A stretch of 64,000 bases of DNA, taken from NCBI GenBank assembly GCA_009363875.1, contig CM018682.1:55946031-56010030 (forward strand). The letters are read 5' to 3'. Both the position numbers and the translations under genes were made by a program. Below, one piece after another: positions 44,859 to 57,218 of the stretch (the stretch's first letter is position 1; every line of letters begins with the position of its first letter). Under the pieces are notes generated by a model. The model was not told the DNA's origin and searched no databases. It saw nothing but the letters and a program-made list of their open reading frames with translations. This DNA is from Mikania micrantha. Lineage: Eukaryota > Streptophyta > Magnoliopsida > Asterales > Asteraceae.

Positions 44859-47800
44859 ATGCCGCCACGAAGACAACCTCCGCTGTTGACATCAACACAA
44901 GACCAAGCTCCACACTCCTCGACGCCATCGCCAAATGACTCACCACCGCCACCTCCTCCACCGCCTCCACCTCCTCCTCCACTGATCACAGGGGCATCAG
45001 GTTCAGGAACGACTCCCATACTGGATCCTACCACCATCGCTTTGATGACTCTACTGAGCAACCAGATGACCAATCAGATGAAGGAAGCGATACCGGAGAT
45101 GTTCAATCTTCTCCGTAATGAGATGAACAACACTGGCAACTCATCTGGAGAAGCCAGTGGGAATACTGGTGGTACCTCACACTACTCCTACAAGTCATTC
45201 GTAGGATGTAAGCCGCCTAGCTTTAGCGGATCTGAAGGAGCCGTTGGATTAATCCAATGGATTGAAAAGATTGAAACTACTTTGGACCTCTGCAGCTGTC
45301 CAGAGCATCATAAAGTACGCTACTCTGCTGGAACATTCAACAAGCGGGCTCTGACCTGGTGGAATGGTCAGATCAACGCCCGAGGAAGAGAAGAAGCTAT
45401 GGCAATGCCATGGGAGGACTTCAAGGCGTTACTGAGAACATAATTCTGTCCTAAGAATGAGCTGCAGAAACTGGAGGTTGAATTATCCAACCATGTGATG
45501 AAGGGGGCTGATCACATGGGGTATACAACTCGTTATCATGAGTTGGTTGTTTTGGTACCTGACATGGTACCAACCTTGGAGAAGAGGATAGATCGTTATG
45601 TAGGTGGACTTCCCGCCTGCATTCAGGGAATGGTTGTTTCAGCCAACCCTACTACTGTCGAATCAGCAGTGAGACTGTCTGGAAAACTTACTGACTTGAT
45701 GGTTGCCTCTGGAGTTCTGAAGAAAGAGGCAGACACTGGCAAGAGAAAGGAAGAGTCTTCAAAGAAGCCACAACATCAGCAATACCCAAAGAAGAAGCAG
45801 AAATTTATCAAGAACTATATTGTGGCTACTCCCCTGAATCAAGTAGCAACGGCACAACAAAATGTGCCCAAAAGGCAGTATACTGGCCCACATCCTTTGT
45901 GTACTAAATGCCAGTATCATCATGCTGCAAACAACCAGTGCCGTCAATGCACGGGTTGTGGAAGAAAAGGGCACTGGGTTCAGCAGTGCAGACTGACGCC
46001 AAATCCAGCAGTTAACAATGCTGCTCTAGCACTTCCTCCACCAGCTAATCAGAACAATGGTGGATGCTTCAACTGTGGCGAACAAGGCCACTTTGCAAAG
46101 AACTGCCCGAAGAAGGCTCAACAAGCAGTTCAAGCTCCTCGTGGAAGAGCTTTTGTTATTGGAGCACCAGCTGCACGCCAGGACCCGAATGTGGTCACTG
46201 GTACGTTTCTCTTACATGACTTTTATGCATCTGTTCTATTTGACACTGGTGCGGATCAGAGTTTTATCTCTGCCGATTTTGCATGCCAACTAGATTCCAT
46301 AGAAGAACAGTTAGACTCCCCTTACATTATAGAAGTAGCTAACGGAAAACAGATCACAGTTAGTACAGTTCACTGGAATTGCCCATTGACACTTAACGGT
46401 TATACATTCTCTGTCGATTTGATACCGATGGAGTTGGGTAGTTTCGACATCATTGTTGGAATGGATTGGCTTTCCTCTAACCGAGTGCAAGTTATCTGTT
46501 CTGAGAAGCTGCTTCGAGTTCCATTGCCCGATGATCGTGTATTGGAAGTCAGAGGGGATCAAGCAAAACGAAGTGTCAAAATCATTTCCTGCATAAAGGC
46601 GCGTAAGTGTTTACAGAAGAAGTGTGTAGCTTTCCTGGCTCACGTAGTGGAAAAAGAGAAAGACAAGAAAAAGATACAAGATGTACCAGTAGTGAAAGAG
46701 TATCCAGAAGTATTTCCTGAAGACCTACCAGGTTTGCCTCCCGTGCGACCGGTAGAGTTCCGAATTGATTTAGTTCCTGGAGCAACTCCTGTTGCTAAAT
46801 CTCCTTACCGGTTAGCACCTTCGGAGATGCAGGAATTGTCGAATCAGTTGCAGGAATTATTGGATAAAGGATTCATTAGACCGAGCTACTCACCTTGGGG
46901 AGCTCCGGTCTTGTTCGTGAAGAAGAAAGACGGATCGTTCAGAATGTGCATAGATTACAGAGAGCTGAACAAACTAACCATCAAGAATCGGTATCCATTG
47001 CCGAGAATTGATGATTTGTTTGACCAACTGCAAGGAGCTCAGTACTTCTCTAAGATTGACTTGCGGTCTGGTTATCATCAGCTTAGAGTTCAAGACGAAG
47101 ACATACCGAAGACAGCATTCCGAACCAGATACGGGCATTATGAATTCTTAGTGATGCCTTTCGGATTGACGAATGCACCAGCGGTTTTCATGGATCTCAT
47201 GAACCGAGTGTGCAAGCCGTATTTAGATCAGTTTGTCATTGTCTTTATTGATGACATACTGATTTATTCCAAGACCAAGACAGAGCACGAGCAACATCTC
47301 AGAAAGATCTTGGAACTGTTGACAGAACAAAAGCTTTATGCCAAATTCTCTAAATGTGAATTTTGGCTAAGGGAAGTTCAGTTTCTTGGTCACGTAGTCA
47401 ACAGTGAGGGAATACACGTGGATCCCGCCAAGATTGAAGCGATAAAGAACTGGGATACTCCGAAGACACCGACGGAGATACGGTCTTTTCTGGGACTGGC
47501 AGGTTATTACAGGAGGTTCATCTCGAACTTTTCTAAGATAGCTTTGCCTCTCACTAAGTTAACTCAGAAAAGTGAACCGTTTTTCTGGGAACAGAAACAA
47601 GAAGATGCTTTTCAGACACTGAAGCAGAAGTTATGTAATGCTCCAATCTTATCCCTCCCAGAAGGATGTGAAGACTTTGTTGTATATTGTGATGCATCCC
47701 ATCAGGGACTCGGTTGTGTTTTAATGCAACGGGACAAGGTCATAGCCTATGCATCAAGACAGTTAAAGATTCATGAGAAGAATTACACTACTCATGATCT

Positions 47801-49531
47801 TGAACTGGGAGCAGTAATCTTCGCATTGAAGATTTGGAGACATTACTTATATGGCACTAAGTGTACCATATTTACAGATCACAAGAGTCTGCAGCACATA
47901 TTTGATCAGAAGGAGCTCAACATGCGACAACGCCGTTGGGTTGAACTTCTGAATGATTACGATTGTGTGATCAAGTACCATCCGGGAAAGGCAAATGTTG
48001 TAGCTGATGCCTTGAGCCGGAAGGAACGAGTCAAACCCTTACGCGTTAGAGCTATGGGGATGACTGTGCAGACCAGTTTACAAGACAGGATCATTCAGGC
48101 ACAACAGGAATCAGTTGACAGAGGAAACTTGAAGAAAGAACTTGACTGCGGAGCAGAGAAACATTTAGAGACCAAGTCTGATGGAATGATCTACTACCAG
48201 GATCGTATATGGATTCCGGCGGTAAACGAATTGAGAAGACTTATCTTCGATGAGGCACACAAGACTAAATACTCAGTTCATCCAGGCGCTGATAAAATGT
48301 ACCAAGACCTGCGTGGATTTTATTGGTGGCCGGGAATGAAGAAAGACATAGCCGAGTATGTCGGTCGATGTCTAACGTGTGCGAAGGTAAAGGCGGAACA
48401 CCAGAGACCGTCTGGTTTACTGGAACAGCCTGAGATTCCGCTCTGGAAGTGGGAACAAATAGCTATGGATTTCATTACCAAGCTACCCCGCACTTCTAGT
48501 GGTCATGATACTATCTGGGTTATCATTGATCGTTTGACGAAATCTGCTCACTTCTTGCCGATGCGTGAGACTTTCACGATGGATAAGCTGGCGAGATTGT
48601 ACATCAATGAGATAGTGGTACGCCATGGTGTGCCATTGTCTATTATTTCTGATAGAGACAGCAGATTCACATCAAGGTTCTGGCAATCCCTGCAGAAATC
48701 TCTAGGGACACAGTTAAACCTGAGTACAGCTTACCACCCTCAAACGGATGGTCAAAGCGAAGTACTATTCAAACCCTAGAGGATATGTTAAGGACCTGTA
48801 TTTTGGATTTCGGTGGGAATTGGGATTCTCATTTGCCACTGATTGAGTTCTCCTACAACAACAGTTACCACAGCAGTATCGGATGTGCACCATTCGAGGC
48901 TCTCTATGGCCGGAAATGTCGATCACCGATCTGTTGGACTGAAGTGGGAGATAACCGTATAACTGGACCAGAACTGATTCAGGAAACCACTGACAAGATT
49001 GCTCAGATTCAAAGAAGACTACAAGCAACAAGGAGCAGACAAAAGAGCTACGCTGACAAACGGCGTAAGCCGTTGGAATTCCAAGTGGGAGACCGTGTCA
49101 TGTTGAAGGTTTCTCCATGGAAAGGCATAGTCCGCTTTGGAACAAAAGGCAAGTTAGCACCACGATACGTGGGACCGTTCGAAGTCATCGAACGTATTGG
49201 TCCTGTAGCGTATAGACTGAGATTACCTAATGAACTCAGTGGTGTGCATGACGTGTTTCACGTCTCAAACTTAAAGAAATGCCTTGCTGACGAATCACTC
49301 GTCATTCCAATCGAAGAAATTCAAGTTGATGATCAGTTACATTTTATCGAAGAACCTTTAGAGATTATGGATCGCAAAGTCAAGCAACTGAGGCGAAGAC
49401 GTATTCCGATAGTAAAGGTTCGATGGAATTCAAGACGCGGACCCGAGTTTACTTGGGAACGTGAAGATCACATGAAGTTAAAGTATCCCCAACTGTTTGA
49501 AGAGGAAGCTGTACCCGATAACAATTCTTAA
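44859..49531 (+). pseudogene. Gypsy B gag-pol, copy 2 (same two lesions)
   Basis: Colinear with copy 1 at an offset of 9011 bp. The same premature TAA (45441-45443) and the same one-base deletion in integrase (~48761) are present, so both lesions predate the duplication. A few residues differ between copies (for example His to Tyr before the first zinc knuckle, Glu to Gln in RVEVICSE, Thr to Pro in YPLTRIDD). The Pro in copy 2 matches gypsy A and D, so the Thr in copy 1 is the changed state. The domain set is as in copy 1. Confidence 0.95.
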
Positions 49532-49565
49532 ATTTCGGGACGAAATTTCTTTAACAAGGGGAGAC
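49531..49565 (+). promoter_or_regulatory. Gypsy B polypurine tract and inverted repeat, copy 2
   Basis: The same AATTTCGGGACGAAATT and AACAAGGGGAGAC pair as copy 1, directly before LTR 3 at 49566. Confidence 0.88.
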
Positions 49566-52500
49566 TGTAACATCAGTGCCGGAACCGTCACCGGAACAGT
49601 GATCGTAACAGTGCGTGAACAGTAATCAGGTACAATTTTCATGTAATTCAGTGTATTTCATGTTCATATCAAACCTCAGTATCATTTCATGCTAACAAAA
49701 CAGTGAATTCACAGACATTTCAGAGAAATCAATTTAGAACAATGATTCTTGAGTCAGATAATTATCTGGCAACACAGAATCATCATGTGATTTATTTGTT
49801 AGGATTTTATTATGTATAAACGTATGTGAGGCCTTACAGGACAAAACAACACGAATATCGTTAAGTGAATGCTAAACCGACAGATTTTTCGTATAGGTGA
49901 CGATCTGTACGAATAAATCTAAAAGTTTAACGGAATGGAATGATATTCGATAATTAGAAAACAATATTGAAAAGTGTAGTTATCGTCGTATTTGATTCGA
50001 ACAAATACGCGCGATGACCGCGCGGTTCGATTTAAACGCTAAATAAATATTTTGTAATTAAATAATTAAAAGATATTTAGTTAATTTATTAGGAATCACA
50101 ACCTAAAATAAATTTTATGATTCTATTTTAAAACCGAGTCGTCTCGTTACGAAAATGACGCGAAGACGAAGTTTCTACGCGAAACCGCGCGAAACCGAAC
50201 GAACCCGAACGAACCCGGTAAATTTGAAAGCATTTATTATGGCATTCAATGCCATAATCCACTCCAACTACCATCTTTCATCACCATTACCGTTCTCTCT
50301 CTCTCTCTAACTTTCTCTCACTAGAAGTTCAACATCTCTCTAAGATTTCATCACCATTTCTTCACGAAATCTTGCATACTTGGTGTCTAAACGATCATCA
50401 TCACTTGTAGATCAAGGAAGTACAACAGATCGGGACCGGAATCCATCAGAATCGTGGTTAAAATTCATTTCTTATTCGGTTTTGAGGGTTGAAAACCCTA
50501 GAATCGAACCCCTCTTTTTGGTCGGTTAAACAACCACAAAACCTTAGGGAACACTACCCACAACACCACGAATGAAGTAGGAACAAGCTCTAGTTCGATC
50601 GGTAGTTGATTTATTTTGAAAAACCCTAACTGCCACTAGTGCTTCGAACGGCCGAATGTCTCCTCTCAGACCGCCGAATGACAATATCAGGTTCTCGAAT
50701 GAAGCTCTATTCGCCGAATGTCTTCAGCCCTACCTACCCTCATTCGGCGAATGGCCAACACCCTTCGGCCAATGCTCATTCGCCTATCTTCATTCGACAA
50801 CCTTCAGTCGTGATGACTCATTCGACCATACATATGCGCAGAATAGCCCTAATGGAGTATGAAGCCTCTTTCGCCCAAGCTCATTCGGCCTAGTTTCATT
50901 CGACCACCACCTTTATTCGGGATCAAGACTTATTCGACCAAACATTCATTCGACACCATCATTCGATCGGCCATGCTATTCGACCCAACCCCATTCGCCT
51001 AAGCCCTATTCGGTTGGTCTAAAGTCTGTCGGTCGACTCACATTCGGCAAGAGGTTCGGTTAAGGGTGGGTTAGAGTTATGTGGTCATAAACATACCATT
51101 GTGAGTGCATGGGGAGATCACGTATGCATGCATGAAAGGTGGCCACATGTATGTATGCAAGGGGTGATATTAGGGTTTCCACGTCCATGCGATTAACTTG
51201 AATGAATATGGTTTCATCATGAAACCTTAAACAAAGGATTTATCATAGTAACTAAGGGGCTTAACTTTGGATATAACTGATAATGATACGAATCTAGTCG
51301 AGAAAGTAAAGAATGAGAGTTTCAATAGCAAGAAATTCCCTAGGCATGACATTATCTAAACAAGGGTTGTCAACTGAACGATTAGTGATAACATTATTCA
51401 AGGGTTCACAACATGGGAGAGATCATAAGGGTCAAAACGTTAGCAAGAGAGTTAGTGTTAATGTAAGGATTAACACATCAACTCTAAGAAACGTCCATAA
51501 AGGCATGTGACTACCTAGATGGTTTATTTAAACTACCAAAGCCTAAAAGATTAATGAACTAACAAGAAATCGTTTGTATGACCAAAGTCAATAATGGGCC
51601 AAGGGTCGGCCCAATGGGCTTAACTTAAGCCCATCATGCCAAGAAACTTGTTTTATTTAAAGGAATTATGTTTTAATTAAAGAAACTAAACTGTAAACTA
51701 TGTTAAAACCAATTAAATGATTTTCTAAATAAGTGTTACTATAAAATCGTTTAACTTAAAATGAATCAAATTGAAAAGGTTTTACTTAAGGTCTTTAAAT
51801 GGTTATCATGGGATTAGGGTTACTAATGGGTAATAAGGTTAGTCTAGTTAGAAGAAATCTTAGAATCACATAGTAATCTAGGACACTTAGTTGCACACCG
51901 AGACCAAACCCTAGTTAAGACGTCTATTATCAATACTTATCGTATACGAATTCTTTTAAAACAACTCAGGAACCGAAGATACATAGGCTACAACAACGAG
52001 CGCGCATTTTGTGGTAATTCAGTACAAAGCAACACAGGTGAGTTCATTGCCCCTTTTCTAAACATTTTTGTTTTAAACGCGGGGCTGAGAAGCATGCGTA
52101 AACTGTTTTATATAAACTGTTTATTTAAATGCTTTTATTTATTATATGTTTTACATATATATGTTGTTGATACTCCTAGACTCCTGTCTAGGAAATTATT
52201 GAACAAATCAAGTTATCAAATAAATTTAAGTACTCTTATGAGTAATACCTTAAATTTAACTTCTAAATCAACCCTTAGTCCATCAAGTTCAAATTCAAGA
52301 ATCTAAATTCAAAGTGAAATCAAATGAACAAAATCAAGAGATCATATTCAAGGGAATCATAACTCAGTGTGTGATCTGAGACCCAATAATCATAATGAAA
52401 TCATCTATCATTGAAAATCATGGGAATTCAAAGAATCAAGAATCATGAGACTCAAGAAATCAGATATCATAAGTGTGTGTGAATCATGTTAATAATGAAA

Positions 52501-53713
52501 TCATTATGATCTAATGAACTCATTAATACTCAAGTCATGGTGGATGTCAGTTGTATATGGAATCAAGACCACGTGTAACACACATATAAAGTCCCTTCAG
52601 GTATAGAAGACTCTTGTAGTCAGGCTATACGGGCAACAACGTGAACAATCATTGAATTCATTATCAAAGTCTAAGAGAATCAAGAGATCAAGAAACAAAG
52701 GATATCCTTAAAGTCCCCGCATGTACAGAAGACCGTTGGGTCAAGCTGTAAGGGCAAAACATTAAAGTCCCCGCATGTACAGAAGACCTTTATGTCAAGC
52801 TGTAAGGGCAAATCATTAAAATCCCGTCACGCCCAGGTATACTCCTTGTGAGTTATGCCTGGTATGGGTCACGTGTGAGAGGTTACAACTTGGACAACCA
52901 CCAACAACTAAGTCTAACTGATTGAGTAAAATCATACCCAATCATCATGTCTTAGTTGTATTTAAATGTTTTATTTAGTTATTTAACTAAATATTTGACA
53001 TTTTGCTATTATCACTGACTTTTGGGAAATCATATATCTACGATCAAAATCAAGAGGATCAAAGGCAAATCAGATTTCAAAATCATAATCTAAATCAGAA
53101 GAGTGTTAGGTAAAAATGCTTAATTATCATTAATATCAATGTCCTATGCGGATTAGTATGTGGTGGGACGTCGTCTGGGCGGGGTTGTAGCCTTGACCCA
53201 GGGGTATGCCCTATATATAAGCATACCGATCTGGATGATACAGTTGATGTTAATGAGGTTAGGGTCTTTACCGAAAGAGGTTTTCAAATCATTTTCAAAT
53301 CATAAAACTATATGAACTCACCAACCATGTGTTGACTTTATTTTTGCATGACTTCTTAGGTGACGAACAGGTCAACTAAGGAGTTATTTCCTTTGGGACC
53401 AGGACTTCAGATAGAAGGCTTAGCATTTTGGACCTGCATTATTTTTGAAGACATCATTATGCAAATTATTTTGTATATCTTGTGTAAATACAAGATAGAA
53501 ATACATGATGTTAATGGTAGATTTACATTGTTAAATTATAAACAATACTGATGTAATTTAACTTTGTAATTCTATTATGTTTAGCATTTCTCATTTGTAT
53601 CATGTGCAATGTAAACAATCTGATCATTACGATTATCACTCACGATATCGCGCCCCGGGAACTTTCCGCCCGACGGGACAACCGATCCTATCCCGCCGGC
53701 TCGGGGTGTGACA
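49566..53713 (+). repeat. Gypsy B LTR 3 (4148 bp)
   Basis: The last LTR. It is longer than its sisters mainly through a 16-bp insertion near 52442 (aatcatgagactcaag) and an extra CT in the initiator-like run. Motif cluster 50643-51044, 54-bp duplication ~52708-52818, hairpin 53203-53227. It ends TGTGACA, followed by tgggt and copia B protease, with no PBS. Confidence 0.95.
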
Positions 53714-55730
53714 TGGGTACCCATTTCTCATTGATTGTGTGTGTAATGTAGGGACGACCAAATAAGCTGAAAAATCATTGGTATGTGGATAGTGGCTGCT
53801 CCCGGCATATGATTGGGGATTTCTCTCAGTTACATGAAGTCACACCATTCAATGGAGGATACGTCTCATTTGCCAGAGACAAGGGAGGGAAGATCAGCAT
53901 GAAGGGCATATTCACTAATGGAACTCTAAGTTTTGAGGATGTATACTACGTTGAAGAGCTCATTCACAGCCTATTGAGTGTTTTTCAGATATGTGACAAG
54001 AGCTTCTCAACACACTTCACAAACAAGGAGTGTCTTATTCTAAAACCCCGACTTGTCGTGCTAGAGAAGTGGATCTTGATGAGGACTCCAATAATCAATA
54101 ATGCCTACATCATCAATATGAACTCAAATTCATTCACTGAGAACATATGTTTGTTTTCAAAGGCATCGGAGAATGACTTTCTGCTTTGGCATCGCCGACT
54201 GGGTCACGTCAACCAGAAGAATCTCAGTCGACTTCCTAAGGGAGATCATGTTATTGGCTTACCCTCAAAAGACTTCTCCACAATTGATAAGCGCACCGCG
54301 TGTGCCAAGGGGAAGCAACACAAGAGACCCCACAAGCCTAAACTGTTCAACTCAATCTCATCAGTTCTGCAACTTCTTCACATGGATCTCTTTGGACCGG
54401 TCAACATAATGTGCATCGGGAAGAAGTCATATTGTCTGGTTGTAACATATGATTATTCTAGATTTACTTGGGTGTTCTTTCTGGCCAAGAAAGATGAGAC
54501 ACCAGAGATTCTGAAGAAGTTTATCACCCTTATAGAAAATTAGAAAAATCTAAAGGTTAAGGTGATCAGAACTGACAATGGTGCTGAGTTTAGAAATCAG
54601 ACACTTATTGATTTTTGCGATGAGAAGGGAATTGCTGTACAGTACAGGGTAGCTCGTACACCTCAGCAAAATGGAGTTGCTGAAAGAAGGAACAGAACAC
54701 TTATCGAAGCTGCATGGACCATGCTGTCAGAGTCCAAGCTGCCAATATTCTTCTAGGCTGAAGCTGTTAACACCGCTTATTATGTTCAAATCCAAGCACT
54801 GTTGAACAAACGCCATCAGAAGACTCCCTATGAGATTTTCTTCAACCGGGAGCCAAAGGTTGTTCATTTCAAGTCGTTCGGGTGTTCGTGCACTCTCTTC
54901 CTTACTGAGCCGAATCATAAGTTTGATGACAAGGCTGATGAGTGTTACTTTGTGTGCTATTCATCAAATAAAGCTGCCTACCGGGTATATAACAAGAAGA
55001 CCCGGATGATTGTGGTTTCATACTATATCGATTGGCAAGAGATGAACAATACCGATGCCGGTTCTGGTCCAAACTGGTTATTTCAGTATGATTATACTTT
55101 TGAGCCATTTAACACTTCATTTAAGAGTGCATGACCATCTGAGCCATCTGAAAACTTTTACAAGGGTGATGACGTGGACTATCGGGTTGACTACGTTCCA
55201 TGTGATTCCAAGCTTCTGAAAGTTGACCCACGAGGCATGTATGATCGGGCTCCTCCAGTTCAGCCAACCCCAATCAATGAAGTCATCTCATCAGATCCGG
55301 ATATTTCTCAGTCAGTTCAGCCAATCCTGGAGGCAGATCAAGCTTCATCTTCTTCCCAACAAACCTTTGATAATCCACTATTGTCAGACCTCATCCATGA
55401 GGAACATTGTGTGGATCATGGACCCGAAGCAAGTGAAATCCTCCAGTGAAGATCAGCTAAACCACATCAGCAACTTACTAGATAATCTAGCTTTGGAGGA
55501 AGTGCCAACTCTAAGCATCAACAAGAATCATCCAGTGGAAAATATTATTGGACCTCTTTCACAAGGCGTTCTCATCCGGAGCCGATCTATTCCAGCTCAG
55601 AACTCCTTACCAGAAGGAACTATCACTCGATGTCAATCAGGTCCAATTAATTCTTGTTTGTATTCCTGTTTTATTTTGCAGGTCGAAACCAAGAATGTCA
55701 AGATGGCTCTTAAGGAGTCAAGCTAGATAG
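53714..55730 (+). pseudogene. Copia B protease, integrase and linker
   Basis: Resumes at the duplicated tgggt as W-V-P then a stop; protease starts in another frame with WYVDSGCSRHMIGD (~53780). The integrase zinc region LLWHRRLGHVNQKNL ends RTACAKGKQ, so the first Cys of the usual CxxC is Arg. Core D in MDLFGPV, D in RTDNGAEF and E in GVAERRNRTL are present. Premature stops lie at 54541-54543, 54754-54756, 55132-55134 and 55447-55449. The linker ends HPVENIIGPLSQGV, then CLYSCFILQVE in another frame, as in copia A. Old and inactive. Confidence 0.88.
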
Positions 55731-57139
55731 AGGCGATACAGGAAGAACTGATGGGTCTTAAGAAACAAACGTTATGATTTGGGTCTCATCATCAGAAATA
55801 AAGCAAGGTTGATAGTTCAGAGCTTCTACCAACAGGAGGGGATTGACTATGAAGAAGTCTTTGCACCGGTCGCAAGAATTGAAGCTATGTGGATCTTCTT
55901 GGCCTATGCCTCCTACATGAAATTCATTGTTTATCAAATGGATGTGAAGACTGCCTTCTTGTCTGGAAAGGTCAAAGAAGAAATCTAGGTATGTCAGCCT
56001 CTTGGGTTCGAGGACTCGCAGTATCCCGACCATGTCTACAAGTTAGACAAAGCCGTTTTTGGTCTTCATCAGGCACCGCGAGCGTGGTATGCTACACTTA
56101 CAGATCATCTGCTTGCTAATGGATATACCCGTGGAGCCATTGATCAGACATTGTTCGTTCGCAAGGATAAGGATGATTTGATTCTCATCCAAATCTACGT
56201 GGATGACATTATTTTTGGTTCCACGAGCTCGGTGCTATGCAGAGAATTCGAGGCTGTGATAAAGAAAAAGTTTGAGATGAGTGCGGTGGGGGAGATGACC
56301 TTCTTCTTGGGTCTCAAGGTAAAGCAGGATCCTAAGGGTGTGCTGATTCATCGAGGCAAATATGTTACCGATATTCTCGCAAAGTTCAATATACTAGAAT
56401 CAAAGCATGCATCCACTCCTGTGGCTACTCGTCCCGTCTTTACTTCGGATTCAGATGGTGAAGATGTTGATCATCACCTTTACCGCTCGATGATTGGCTC
56501 GCTGATGTACCTGACCGCTAGCTGACCGGAAATCATGTTTTCTGTATGTTAGTGTGCCATATATCAAGCAAATCTGAAGGCTTCTCACCTGATTGTTGTC
56601 AAGAGGATCTTTCGCTACCTCGTCGGGAAACGTCGTCTCGACTTGTGCTATCCTAAGAACTCTGAGTTTCGTTTATATGATTACGCTGACATTGATTTTG
56701 GTGGTTGTAACTTAGATAGGAAACAAGCACTGGAGGATGTCAATACTTAGGAGATCGCCTTGTCTCTTGGCAATGCAAGAAACAAACAACCGTGTCTACC
56801 TCCACTGCGGAAGCTGAGTATGTTGCTGCTTCAAGTTGCTGTTATCAGGTTATATGGATCCAATAGCAATTCCTCGATTACGGTTTGAACTTTCTTGACT
56901 CTCCTATTTATTGTGATAATGAAGCTGCCCTTCAGATCTTCGAGAATCCGGTACAACACTCCAAAACTAAACACATTGACATCCAGATTCAATTTATCCA
57001 CGACTGTTTTGAACGGAAACTGATTCATCTTGAAAAGGTCCACACAGATGATAATCTGGCAGATGTTTTCACAAGACCGTTCGACACAGCTCGATTTCAC
57101 CATCTCCTTGCCTCTGTCAAACTAATAAGTTTTGATTAA
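55731..57139 (+). pseudogene. Copia B reverse transcriptase and RNase H
   Basis: After EAIQEEL a deletion removes the start of RT (the WVLRCKK-type region seen in copia A). The sequence continues LIIRNKARLIVQSF, VYQMDVKTAFLSG, TAG at 55986-55988, LGFEDSQYPDHVYKLDKAVFGLHQAPRAWYA and catalytic YVDDIIFGS. Then FFLGLKVKQ, a TGA at 56522-56524, and RNase H in several frames (the DADxGG site reads DIDFGG). The final block SPIYCDNEAALQIFENPVQHSKTKHIDIQ to ADVFTRPFDTARF ends at TAA 57137-57139. The missing RT start and multiple stops make it non-functional. Confidence 0.88.
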
Positions 57140-57203
57140 AATATTTTTGCAAATACTGTAAAATTTGTGTTTTGTTTTACTTTAATTTTTAGATCACAAA
57201 TTT

Positions 57204-57218
57204 GGGGGGGGGGGGGGG
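57204..57218 (+). promoter_or_regulatory. G15 run, internal polypurine-tract-like site (copia B)
   Basis: Fifteen consecutive G after ATTT, 65 bp after the pol stop. It matches in position the TTTAGGGGGAGAAAAAG of copia A. The length of the run may be unstable or subject to sequencing error. Confidence 0.5.

Larger units (their letters stand above)
31543..53713 (+). mobile_element. Gypsy B tandem array: LTR-internal-LTR-internal-LTR
   Basis: Three LTRs (31543-35673, 40555-44684, 49566-53713) alternate with two 4881-bp internal regions (35674-40554, 44685-49565). The whole 22.2-kb array is flanked by a single 5-bp duplication. The internals differ at roughly fourteen bases by my count and share the same nonsense codon and frameshift. 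This is the product expected of unequal recombination between LTRs, or of integration of a tandem cDNA, and not of two independent insertions. Tekay-like chromovirus. Confidence 0.95.

Noticed and set aside
40555..49565. Second gypsy B unit as an independent insertion
   Set aside because: There is no target duplication between units, the units share an LTR exactly, and they carry the same two lesions.
55655..55685. Apparent intron acceptor (T-rich tract then TTTTGCAG)
   Set aside because: The sequence codes for the conserved CLYSCFI-x-QVE segment of the copia linker, also present in copia A as AHSCFISQVEP, so it is coding sequence.
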